A DNA stretch of 64,000 nucleotides from the NCBI GenBank assembly GCA_004431415.1, contig QPMI01000138.1, positions 62,001 through 126,000 of the forward strand, given 5' to 3'. A program made the translations under genes and the position numbers. A model generated the notes under the pieces. That model had not been told where the DNA came from and did no database searches. It saw nothing but the letters and a program-made list of their open reading frames with translations. Positions 12,209-22,910 of the stretch are shown here, one piece after another. Every line of letters starts with the position of its first letter. Position 1 is the stretch's first letter. The stretch comes from Cyanophora paradoxa (Eukaryota; Glaucocystophyceae; Cyanophorales; Cyanophoraceae).

Positions 12209-12360
12209 GAACGCGAAATTGCGGCTCGGGCGCCGCGCTTGTTTTGCCGCGAAAAACGGGTATGCTAGCTCAAGGCGACTTGGATCAAATTCGGACTGTA
12301 AAATAATTGAGGCTCGACTAGCCGACTCGCTAACCTCAGTAAATCTACTTTACTACCCAT
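12209..12360 (-). repeat. Split direct repeat A1 (terminal)
   Basis: It is identical by eye to A2 (10614-10765) and forms the outer end of the recombinase element. The tyrosine recombinase frame starts right beside it. Confidence 0.85.
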
Positions 12361-13183
12361 ATATTTCGAATCTTGCGCAGTTTGCCAGAACGACGGACGT
12401 TTTCAGGACAAAAGAATTCGAATAATCTTCGCGGCCGCCGGGCCGCCGGGCACTTCACGATCCGGAGCGGGTGCTTATAAGCAGCGGCTTCGACAAAATC
12501 AGGATCACTGCTTTCGCGATCGCAATCGCTGCGTTGACTTCGAATTCACCTGCTGATGCGCCGCAGTGCTCCGTCTGCACAAGCATGCGCAGCAGCGCTA
12601 GCTATAGCTACTTGCGCAGCAGCACTAGTATGTACGCGGTTGCTAATATAAGCGCAACTGCAGCAACGACAGCTGCTGCTGCTGCTCATGAATCATGATC
12701 AGCGGGCCTGCAGCTAGCTATAGACGTCGACTGCAGTGTGTTTCGGTTACTTTCCGTTTCTTTTCGCTATCCGCCACTTTAGCTGTCCGTTACTTTCCGG
12801 AAACGTCCGTTATAATTATCCCGGGTCCGCCACTTTCCGTTACTTCCGTTATCTGCCACTTTCCATGCACGCCACTGGCCAGCTTAAACTGCTGGGAAAA
12901 ACTCGACTCACGCGACAGTCGCGCGGCTCGCGCCACGCCGTGACGTCGACGGCGCCGCGTGGCGGCGGCCACGGCCGGGCCAGCGCGCGCCGCAGCGCGC
13001 CGCTGCGCGCGCGGCGCTACCGGTACCCGCGGTGACTCACTCACTGTGACACGTCAACCTGAGTGAAGGAAAATCCGGTACGTCCGATCGGATCGAACTG
13101 GTAGTAGTAGTCTGGTACTGGCGAAGGCCGAGGGGTACCGGATCGTCGATCGGATCGATTCGATTTTAATTTGTTTTATAGAA
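12361..13183. other. Intergenic, palindrome-rich
   Basis: I see no gene. The block contains CAG/CTG-type and GCATGC-type palindromes (12.55-12.72 kb), a run of degenerate TTTCCGTTA motifs (GTTACTTTCCG and variants, 12.74-12.86 kb) and a GCGC-rich patch near 13.0 kb. Confidence 0.6.
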
Positions 13184-15087
13184 GTTTTTTTTTGGTGAAT
13201 TACCGGCCACGTGCACAGTCTCTAGACACCAGCACTGCGGGGGCTGCCCAGGGGGCATAAAGACAAAAAAGCAAAATAACTAAGACAAGAGCACGAAGAA
13301 AGATAAGACAAAGAGCCAAAATCGACAATAAAAAAGGAAAGACACAGAGCTCGAGACAGATCGATAGCGAGAAGAGACGATAAATCGAGCAGATCTAGGG
13401 ACAGAGGATAACTGACACGAAGAAGAGCCAGAGCTAGAGATACCATCAATATCAGAAGGAATTACATCACTAAGAAGCGGGGGACAAAATTGAGAAAGAT
13501 AAATAACAGGAAGAAGACAAGTAAGAGGAACAACAAGACGACATGGAGGCGGAGGCGAAGCAGGACGATGCGAAAGGGCAGAGCTACGGCACGAGGTCGA
13601 GGAGGACACAGGAGGCGGAGCAGGCGGATCAACAGCAGGCAAAAGGACAGTCAAAGGAATCACTAAAGCCGGCCGGGGTCGAGGCGGGCAATCGAACTGC
13701 AAACGACGGCGAACAACAGGTCGAGCACGAGGACTATAGCTAGTATTGAAACTAACTCTAGCATCAACACTACGATCAGAATCCGAACCAGACCGAACTA
13801 AACTAGAAGACGAAGAAGTACGCCGGCGCCGGCGGGATACGATCGCGACCAGCGAAGCAGAAGACGAAGGCAAAGGCGGCAGTCCGGTATCAAGAACAAA
13901 GGCCGGAGGGTCCGGCCCGGCAAACCGCCGGGGGAAGTAGAAGGAGCCGCAGGCTCGGCAAGCCGGCGACGGGTACGACCACGAGTCCGGGAGGAGATCG
14001 GGGAAGCCGGTCCCGGAGCTGAGGGCCCAGGAGCAGAGCCAGGAGAAGGTAAGCCCGGCGAGAAATCTGACCCGGAGCCGGAACCCAGCGAACGACGACG
14101 ACGAAGAGGCCCCCGAGGAGCCACGACGGGGGAGCTACCGAGCAAAGTACTGACAGCCGGCGCCGAACACGGCGGCGGAGGTACCCCGCAGACAGTGGCA
14201 GGCGGAGAGTCCAGGGTCGATCGAGAGATCCGCCGACGGGAATGCGGCGGGGGCCGACGAGACGGAAGAGGTGAGGAGGGGGCCAAGGAAGGGTCGGAGG
14301 CAGGGGAAGGGCCGCGAGCAGGTGACGGGGATCGCTGCCGGCGCCGAAGAGAGGGCAGCGAAGCAGGAGAAAGGTCGGGTGGCGCCGGATCAGATGACAC
14401 GGAGGTCATGGCCATGGGCGGCGCAGAGAGAGACGAGCTCGAGGGCGCAAGGGCCCGACGATCGCGAGGGTGCCGGCGGCGAATCTCACGAGCGCCAGGA
14501 AGCGGGATAGGACCCGCAGATGGGACCCGAGGCGCCGAAGGGGGAGCAGGGAGCCGGAATGACGGGGAGACCGAAAAGAGGACAGTCTCGCCAACACTCG
14601 GAAGCGGGGCAGAGGCCGAGGACCCGGAGCTCGAGGGGGGGAGGGAGGGCGGAGGAGGAGAGAGAAGGCGGCTATTCGAAGGGTATGGAGAATCGAGAGC
14701 GGAGGCGAGGGAGGCCGAAGTGATGGCGAGCTCTGGAGGCGAGGGGGCCTGCAAGCGGATCCGGGAAAGTGGATGCAGACGCAAAGAGACCGGGGACGTA
14801 GAGGCGGGAGGGGCATGCAAAAAGATAGTGCCGCCCAGCGTCACAGTTGCAGAAGCGGGGGCAAGAAGGATGGGCTGAAGAGGGGGCTGAACCAGGAGGA
14901 CGTCAGAAAGAGGGCCTCGCAGGGGCGGAAGTGGAGGAGCAAGGGGAAGAGGTAAGAAGGGGTATGGAGCTGCAAGATGACCAGGGACCCGCCGGGGAAC
15001 AGGCAAGTGAAGAGGCCCCGTGACAGCAAGTTGTAAGGAGGGAGGAGGCAGAGGCGGGGCCAGAGGGCCAAGGAGCACAGACACTCA
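13184..15087 (-). mobile_element. 5'-truncated LINE (non-LTR retrotransposon) copy 1
   Basis: It is oriented minus. The 3' end is a short poly(A) (T run at 13184-13192 on the plus strand) preceded by the element's terminal GGTGAATTACCGGCCAC in inverted view. It aligns over its whole length with 50.8-52.67 kb (copy 2) at high identity, with mostly single-base differences plus a set of 6-bp palindromic indels. No target-site duplication was recognised. The flanking TGAAAGAGTCCTAGT beside its 5' breakpoint recurs at about 16.07 kb. Confidence 0.85.
13798..15084 (-). pseudogene. LINE ORF2 C-terminal proline/serine-rich tail (copy 1)
   Basis: The 428-codon frame is the low-complexity tail of the LINE protein, rich in Pro, Ser, Ala and Arg. 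It corresponds to roughly residues 480-890 of the longer frame in copy 2. Reverse transcriptase and zinc-knuckle parts are absent because of 5' truncation. The last part (about 13280-13873) continues in another frame to the 3' UTR. It keeps frame through the palindromic 6-bp insertions because each adds two codons. Confidence 0.6.
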
Positions 15088-17384
15088 GCTCACTGAAAGA
15101 GTCCTAGTCAAAGTCGACGTCGACGTCGCGGCCCCGGCGGCCCGGGCTAGAGCTTCGGCTCGAGCACAAAGCTCCCGGCTCGAGCCAGCTCGAGCCAGCC
15201 CCCTCCAGCCTCGAGCCGGCTCGAGCCGGGACGTCGACGTCGCGGCCCCGGCGGCCCGGGGCCCGGGCTCGCGCGCGATTGCGACGTCGCGATCGGCTCA
15301 ATCATTTGAATTTGCGAGCACGTGCACGTACCGTAGTACTACGATCGCGTCCGCAGTTGACTCCGCACGCATTTGGCGCGCACTACGACTGCGAATCCAT
15401 GTGGCATGCATTAAATTTCTTTAAAACCCAAACTGGAACCGGTTTTCGATCGATCGATTTCGATCCGCGCGCGGCTGGGCAAAATTAAAATTGCGGTTTT
15501 TAATTAAATTAACGTGCTGACATTTTGAGTTTAGTTTCACTTGGGGTAATGTGTCTGGCGTTATCGCAGTAGATTTTCGAGAATAAGCGCGGTACCTAAC
15601 TGTAAATCTGAAGTCAAAATTTAATTTGTGATTCTGATGTAATTTACGTTATGCCACACTGTGTTCTCATATGCGTTGACACAACCCTAAGGTAAGTTTT
15701 CTGACCTCAATCAAACTACCGAGGATTTTTGGCTCGGCCGACGGCCGTCCGGGGCCTCCGGGCCCGTCCCGTGAAGACTGAGTTTTTTTACGGGTGTCCG
15801 CATGCGTCATAAGTAATAATTTATAACTTAGTATGTTATAAAGATACCGCATAGTTAGCGCTAGCTACGGCCCTGCGGGCCTGCGTAAAGGGGGCAACTC
15901 GGCGGCCACGAGCACATACAAATCTATAGCTAGCATCAATTTCGCGCGCGGGGTTACGATGCTTAAGCTGAGCTCGAAGGCTCTCGAGGCCCCTTCAGCT
16001 TATATTACTAGTGGCCCGGCCGCGATTTTCGCGCCGGGGGTGCAAGGGGGGAACCGGGATCTAATGAAAGAGTCCTAGTGGCACGCACATGCGCAGAGTC
16101 CTCCCCTCGAAGCGCGCGACCCCTCGGCTCGGTCACGCGTGCTCGGCTGCGGGCAGCGGCACAGCTAGGCAGCGGCGCAAGCGGTTTTGCGGTGCAAGCT
16201 CAAGCACGAGTGCCGGGCAGCGTGCTCGGCTGCGGTCCAGGTAGTAGCTTGATGCAGTGAAAAGTAGTCCAGGCGGCAGGGGTACCGTGCGGCGTACGCG
16301 GCGCAGTGCGAGGAAGCGGAAATCTAGAGGAGACAGCTAGGGAGAATTCGAAGTGGTTCCATGCAGAACCGCGCAAGGAAGAGCCCGGAGTGAGAGAGAA
16401 GTTGGTTTTCCCCTCGAAAACCCCTTTTCGCGAGTTCGAGCTCGAGAGAGCTCTCGCGAGCTCGAACAGAAGAGAGCAGAGCTGTCGAGAACAGACGAGA
16501 AGATAGAAAGAGAGAAAACTGGTCTTCCCCCCGAAAACCGCTTTTTGCGTGGACGCCCGCAGCGACAAACACGTGTCGCAACCCAATTTCCACTCATTTT
16601 TTCCCGCGTTGCAGACTGGCCCTAGAAAACGGCCTCATACAAAATTTTTGGCTGAAGCGAGGGAACGGGAAGCAAGCTGGGAGAAGCCCTTCAATCTTCA
16701 TCCCCCCTTGCAACTATATAATTGTGGTTGCGGCTTCGTCGTTGCGGCTTCGTCGTCGTCGTATATAAAACTACTTACTTATATTGCGGCTTCGTCGTCG
16801 GGTGCGGGCGACCGGGGGGACCGGAGGAAATGCCATGATCATGATGCCGAGCCGGAGTCCGCGTTCGATCAGCCTGGAAGCCTCCGCGACGCAGCAATTC
16901 ATTCCAACTCGATTTAATATTCGGCTGTTCTAGATCCGACTAGTACTGCCTGCAGATGAAATGGAAATCGTACGCGTAAATACAAGTTTGATATCATAGT
17001 ATCGAGAAGCCTTGAAGCAATCAATAATCATTGAATCATATCGATTGCTGACCGAAAGCAGTCACAGAATTCAATGATTGAGCGTGCCCGCTGCAGCTGG
17101 CCATGGGCCGCATGCACGGCCAGATCTATAGAGGCGGGGAGCGCGTATATATCTAACCACAAAAGGTATGAAAGTACTAGCCGCGGGGGCGAAAGCGCGT
17201 ATACGTAATTATATATTATAACTATCCTAAATCTCTTAAACCCGGATGCAACTACTTGAAATATTCATCGTGCGAAACTGAACAACTGACCCGTTGCCAC
17301 GGTGCACGTGATTCCGACGCTTCTGAAGTCCGACGGTGCTGCATGGCCGCCTAGGCTCCCAAATCAAAGCTGACGACGAAGTCA
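15088..17384. other. Intergenic, repeat and palindrome-rich
   Basis: No gene is supported. It holds a GTCGAC array (15114-15128), a duplicated GTCGACGTCGCGGCC block (about 15117 and 15232), self-complementary GAGCTCGAGAG/CTCTCGCGAGCTC-type sequence near 16.43-16.46 kb, and TCGTCG runs at 16.74-16.80 kb. Confidence 0.6.
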
Positions 17385-20076
17385 TCAGCGCAGCGACGGT
17401 AGCATGCCTCCTTCTGCGCGCGCGGGTTCACGGGGAGACGTGGCGGGGTTAGATATTGATACCGGTGGCGGCGCAGCGCGCGATATCGATCGCGATAGCA
17501 CAATCGCAAGTGCGTGCGCACCCCGAATGACATATGCATCCGAGGGTGTGGTCGCGGCCGGGGGTAGCCAGCCGGGGTACGTATACGCAGAGCTAAGCAG
17601 GGCAGGGGTACTGGCGGAGTGGTTGAAAAAGGCCGCGCCAGCTGTCGCCGGCGCCCAGGCTGCAGCTGCGATCGCGAGCTCCTGGGAGGCCGCGCCGAAG
17701 GGGTACGTATACAAGAAGGGAACATTGGCCACGGGGAAGAAGGCCGGGGGCATCATGGATATGGGTGCAGAGTCCGAACTCTCGCCCGCGGTCGGCGGCA
17801 GAGGCGGAGGTACGGGAGCTCGAGGGTACGCGAATCCAAAGGCGGTCAGGTCGATCGAAGGGGACCGGGAGGGGTACCCCGCGGCCGTCGGATCGAGATC
17901 GAGACCTAGGGCGAGGCTGGCGGCGGAGCTGGAGGCGCGCCGGCTGCTGCTGCCGCCGCTGCCGCCCGAGGTGCACGTGGTCGCACTGTCTCGGCGGCTG
18001 TGCAGGTGCACCCACCAGGGCCCGGCGATCGGGTCCGGCTCGGGGCCGCCCCCGTACCCGAGCTCTAGATCTGCGGGCCGACCGGGGTCCTGGCCCGGGG
18101 CACTGCCCCGGCGAGAGGCGGGGGTAGCAGAGGAGGGGGGCCCGGGGCAGCCCGGCCGTGGGCCGGGCGTCGACGCCTCGCCCTCACCTCGCGATCGCTT
18201 GACCGTCGGCTCCTGCAGCTGGCTCCGTGGATCGGGAGGGAGAGCGCGGAGGGCCGCGCAAGGGTACCGGTTCTCGCGATCGGCCACCTCGACGACCCCG
18301 GCCGCGGAGGTCGACAAGCGGAAGAGGGGCAGCCTCGAACCCGAGCCCGGCTCCCGCGGATCCCAACCGGCCACCGCCGCCGCCGACGACGAGGACGACG
18401 ACGACTCTGCCGACGGTTTCTTTCGGACCCGCCGCCCCGTGGCCTGCAGCTGCCCGGATCCGGATGGCGCCGCCTGCAGCTGCGCCTCCGCACCGCCGCG
18501 GCCCGGCTGCACGAGCGTGGAGCTCGGGGCGCGGGCGATCGCGAGAGGCCGGGCGGCGCGCGCGGCGCGGCGCGGACGGGCCGAGCTCGGCCCCTGCGCG
18601 CGAGCTCCGGGTGAGCCCCGCGAAACATCAAGCCGCCGGCGGGGCGGGGCGGCCTCGCCTGCAGCTGTTCGCGATCACGAGCACCGCCCCCGGACCCGGA
18701 CCCGCGCGCCTCGGCCCCCTCCGGGTCCTGCCCGTGCCGCAGCCCCCGTCAGGCCCTCGCTCAGAACAATTTTGGGCAATTAAATAACCGAGAAACAATT
18801 TCGCAAATTTAATAAATGGACCGGCGCAGCGCACGGAATCTTCGCCCGCGTCGTCCCGCGGGGTTTTCGCGGCGCGGCCGACCGATCTGGGACCCGAGGC
18901 GGCCGCGGGGAGGCTCTCCTTTCGCGATGTCGACTTTTGCCGCCACCTGCAGAATTAAATTGTCAGAGGGTCGGGTAGAGGCCGTGGCCAGGGGCGGCGG
19001 CCGCGAGATAAGGAATTAACTCAAAAGGGCGGATTTTCTCTGGAAATTGAAAGCCGCCTATGATCATGATTCCGGCCCCGGTCCCGGCCGTTTGCGGAGC
19101 GCACGTGGGGTGCTTTCTCTTGAATTCCTTCCGGCGCCGCTCCGCCTCGACGACGTACTTCTCCTTCTCGTCCGGAGCCATCCGCTTCCTGCGGAATCGA
19201 AATGTTAATTGCATACATCACGTTCGAAATCTGTGTTTAGATAATTAACATGTAATCTCAATCTCTCTCAATACAATCTCAATATTAATGTGCACCATTC
19301 CTCGGCGAGGACGCGGGAGAGGTCCCCGTTCTTGATACCCCGGTGCCTCGCCCGCACGTCCCTCCGGTTCACTGCGCGTTCCCCGTGGCAGAGGCCGGCA
19401 CCGTGATCAGGCGGGCGCGGTTCGAGGGCGAGGGGGGTGGGAAGGTGGGGTGGGGGTGGGGGCCGGGGGGGGGGGGGGGGGGGGGGGGGCGGCCCGTGGC
19501 CAGCGGGAGCCGCGCACTGGCGCTGAAGAGGAAGAATGCGTTCTGCGGCCGCTTGAGGGGGGCCTGGCCGTGGCTCTGGCCTTGGTCCTCCGACTCGGTT
19601 GCAATCGATATCGGGGTGCCGGGCGCGGATCCGGAGGCCCGGGGCGACAAGGGCTCCGATCGCAACCGCGAGCGGGAAGTGCATCCCGCGCCAAGGGCCT
19701 CCAGCTCGGCGGGGGCCGGTCGAGACTGCAGCGCTAGCTGGGGACCGGCGTGCAAGCCGAAGGAAGGAGGGGGCGGGACCTGCAGCTGGCCATGGGGCGG
19801 CAAGCTTGAGGGGGACCCCTCGAGGTCCTTAAGCTTGCTGCTGCAGCTGGGGCCGACGCTGCCTTCGCTTTCTTCGAGGTCCTGAGCGCTCGCGATCGCT
19901 GGCGGGGCACCCCTGATTGCAATTGAAGTGAGCACACGCTCCGCACGAGCGCTAGCAGCGGCCGCGGGAGCATCGATATATATCGATATCGTGCTTCGCT
20001 CGAGGAAACCAAGTGACGGACCTGGAGCGCTGATGTTTCGGCGAGTGCATGCGCACGTGCTCATGATCATGATCAT
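17385..20076 (-). CDS. HMG-box DNA-binding protein (single box split over three exons)
   Basis: An HMG box is assembled from three exons: LKRPQNAFFLFSA at the end of the exon finishing at 19518, NRRDVRARHRGIKNGDLSR in exon 19371-19296, and KRMAPDEKEKYVVEAER in the exon starting at 19188. Introns are 19517-19372 (GTGCGC...CAG) and 19295-19189 (GTGCAC...CAG), and phases agree at both joins. The first intron contains a poly(C) tract on the coding strand. Downstream exons encode a long low-complexity tail rich in Ser, Ala, Pro and Tyr (for example NVPFLYTYPFGAASQEL), ending at 17385. An exon rich in basic residues probably lies near 18.85-18.95 kb. It should bend DNA as a transcription or chromatin factor. 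The start codon is uncertain; 20076 is the most upstream Met in frame. Confidence 0.75.
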
Positions 20077-20081
20077 GATCA
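20061..20081. repeat. (TGATCA)n palindromic array
   Basis: Seven alternating trinucleotides TCA/TGA form an array in which every 6-bp unit is its own reverse complement. It lies at the 5' end of the HMG-box gene. Confidence 0.95.
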
Positions 20082-20555
20082 GACGCGTACGGGCGCCCCT
20101 CTAGATCTGGATTCTTGAGCTTCGGGTTGCAGTCATGATCAAGCTCGCGCTCGGGGCCGCGGTCGACCGCGAGCCCCATCTCGGTCCGCAGCCGATCACT
20201 CGAGCTCCCTGCAATTGCAAGTCCCCCAGGTCCGAGCCGTGGCTCCACTGTGGCGCACATGCGGTCGACAGTGCGCCGTCGACGTCGGCAAAGGTAGCGT
20301 GCCACGGTGCTGGTTGAATTCGAAGCCGATCGATGTCCCGATGCACGTGTGCTATATATCGCTACCGCCGCACGGAATCTCTAGATCTCCTTGGCTATCG
20401 ACGTCAGCCGCGCGCATGCGCAGCAGCGCGGCCGCGCTGAGCTATAGCTATCATAGTATAGCGCTAAATCGCCGCGCTAAAACGTAACGAAACTTGCCAA
20501 GTTGAGAGATCTAGATCTGAGATTGAACTTCGCCGCGGCGCGACCGGAAAGCTTA

Positions 20556-20636
20556 GTGCTGCAGCTGCAGCTGAAAAGCTTCAAGGCTTAGCGATGCAGC
20601 TGCAGCTGCAGCCTGCAGCTGCAGGCTGCAGCTGGC
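20556..20636. repeat. CTGCAG palindromic arrays
   Basis: Two runs of alternating CTG and CAG occur at about 20557-20573 and 20595-20635. The second is interrupted by CCTGCAG and GGCTGCAG joins, as expected if palindromes were added stepwise. Confidence 0.9.
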
Positions 20637-21071
20637 CCAGTGCACGTGGGATCATCGGATTCGCCGAGTCGGGAAAGCCCGGTAACGAGCTCGAGCACTA
20701 TAGCTATAGAGCTAACCGACGTAGTAACCGTTGAACGAGCCATGATCAGCTGCAGTAGTAACGACGTCCGACGGTCGCTCTCAATATCTAGATCTCAGGC
20801 TTAGTACTACGGTAAGCTTCGCCAAGTTCGATTGCCCGCATTGCCCAGTGCCCCGCACTGCGACATGACATGCCCAGGCCCCAGGATGATGCCCGCGGCC
20901 CTGTCCGGCGCGGCGGTGCCGCAGTGCCCGCGGCCCGCCGGGCCGGTGCCGCAGCTGCAGTGCGGCGGCACTGCGGCACTGCGGCAGTGCCCGCGCGCCG
21001 CCGCGCCGCGGCCCACTGGCCCAGTGCCACCGTGGCACGGTGGGCCAGCGGCCGGCCGCTGCCCGGTCACC

Positions 21072-21087
21072 GTCGACGTCGACGTCG
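21072..21087. repeat. GTCGAC palindromic array
   Basis: The bases alternate GTC/GAC with 6-bp period. The same array recurs at 37677-37692 and, shorter, at 15114-15128. Confidence 0.9.
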
Positions 21088-22729
21088 CCGAGTCGGACTC
21101 GGTGTCAGAGGAGTCAGTGTCACGACTCAGTGATGGCCAGTGCCGCAGTACTAGTGCCGCTGACTCGGCGCTGAGTGCAGTGACCGTACGCGTCGGACCG
21201 ACTCGGACGGCCGGGCGACCGCAGCGGTGCCAGCGGCCCGCGGGCCGCGGCCGCGGCCGGGGGCCGGGGCCGGGGCGCCGGCCCCGCAGCCTAATATTAA
21301 TCTTCTCTAAGCGCAATATGACGCCTCTAAATTATGTCGTCATGAAATTCTCTAGCTTGTGTGGGGCGGTAATTCGCCGATAAATTGGGGGGATATCACT
21401 TAGCGCGCCCCACTATGACGTCCCCAAATTATGTCGTTATATATGTCACATAATATGTGACAATATGTCACGGATCTAATATAATAAAGTGCATATCTTT
21501 ATAAACAATTAGATTGTGTTTATAGTGGCTCGAGATCGACACCAGGTAGAAAGGTTTTGTTTAACTTAGCACAGGTGAAAAAAAGAGAAATCGAATGCCT
21601 GTCATATGCAAGTGGGGCAAAAAACGATGTCAAGCCTTGTTTCGAAAAAACTCGGTGACTCCATCTCAGAGCCTTCGGAGGTTTTATAGATTGGTCAGGA
21701 CTCAGGACTCAGGAGTCAGGAGTCAGGACCGTCAGGTCCGTCAGAATTAAGTTGACTCAGAACTCAGGATAATGTTTTTTCTACCGGTACCGACGTACCG
21801 TGACTGACTCAGTGACAGAGTCAGTGATCGACAAGATTAATATTTATCCATGTCATCATGGCATCACAAGTTTCACACTGTGACAACTTATTTGTATCAC
21901 AGTCTTTTTCAATATTAATATTCAGCTATAGGCTATATATAGCTAGGACTCTAGGAGTCTAGCTACAAATTGCCTACAATTAAAACCCTTGACTTGGTTA
22001 TTTACCACCTTCAAATTCTACGTACAGATTTTGTGTTAACAAATTAAAAAGCGCGTGAACGTACGTAAGTTAACGTAACCTTATAAAAGAAAATAAAAGA
22101 AAACGTGAACGTTAGGTTGATTCGCCAGACAAAGAGTTTTGTCCAATTGCAGAAGCGGGCCACCACGCATACCACAAGCGAATAAGTGCGGACCAATCGT
22201 AAGCGATTTCGCCGCTAAGCCTCAATTAAAATTGCAATTGCAAGCCGGCGGCCGATCCGGCGGCCGGCCGCGGATCCGAGGCTCGATCAGGCTGGCAGGC
22301 TGGCCATGGGCTAGGGGTGGGGCTCGAGCCCAAATCGCCAGCTCGAGCCGAGCTCGAGCCGGGACCCCTCGAGCCGCGAGCCGGCTCGAGCCGGCTCGAG
22401 GAGGGGGGTACGTAGTCCTTACCTTATATAATATTCGATATATATAATAAAAAAAACTATATAAAATAGCTAGCCGGCGCGCCGGCTCGCCGGCTCGCCC
22501 CTAACAAAATTCGACCCGGCTCGAGCCGGCCGCGCTGTAGCCCTCGAGCGGCTCGGCTCGCCGTGGGCTCGAGCCGACCGAGTCCGGCTCGAGCCGGTCC
22601 GCCCCCCCGGCTCGGCTCGGCTCGGCTCGAGCCGGCCCGGCTCGAGCCCCATCTCTACCATGGGCCTGCCGGCTGCGGCTGGCAGACTGCACCTACAGCT
22701 ATACTGTTACTATTATTACTGTAGGATGG

Positions 22730-22910
22730 CTTAATTGCCGTGGACTTAAATTGCCGAATTCGCCCAAAACCGGAAGTGCCGTGGCGAGAAATTGCCGAAT
22801 CCAGACGTTCGCTCTATGGCGGCCTAAGAAAATCTTTACCCCCGGCAACATTGCCGACGCTTATAATTGCCGAATTCGGCCTCTCGGCAATTTACGGCAA
22901 AATAAAGCGA
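22730..22910. repeat. AATTGCCG-rich dispersed repeat, copy 1
   Basis: The motif AATTGCCG recurs several times in both orientations, and the core CCAAAACCGGAAGTGCCGTG (22775 onward) has a close relative at 52998 onward (CCAAAACCGGAATTGCCGTG). It looks like a small non-coding dispersed element. Confidence 0.55.

Larger units (their letters stand above)
10385..12360 (-). mobile_element. Split-direct-repeat tyrosine-recombinase retroelement (PAT/Ngaro-like), internally deleted
   Basis: Read on the minus strand the order is A1 (12360-12209), tyrosine recombinase fragment (12208-11618), B1 (10982-10764), A2 (10765-10614), B2 (10595-10385). A1 and A2 are 152 bp and appear identical. B1 and B2 are identical except for an 8-bp insertion in B1. 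B1 and A2 abut, sharing the dinucleotide AT, while 18 bp separate A2 from B2. This is the A1-ORFs-B1-A2-B2 layout known for PAT and Ngaro elements of the DIRS order, which integrate by tyrosine recombinase and make no target-site duplication. No reverse transcriptase or Gag is present between A1 and B1, so the copy is internally deleted or non-autonomous. Confidence 0.75.

Noticed and set aside
15088-15128. Target-site duplication for LINE copy 1
   Set aside because: No convincing direct repeat links the flank at 13183 with that at 15088.
17404-18783. Long plus-strand frame (459 codons)
   Set aside because: It mirrors the GC-rich minus-strand HMG-box gene tail; the minus reading has a more protein-like composition and links to the HMG exons.
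20832-21383. GC-rich frames on both strands at 20.8-21.3 and 22.9-23.7 kb
   Set aside because: Overlapping frames in all phases with simple Ala/Arg/Gly/Pro composition; no motif or intron structure.
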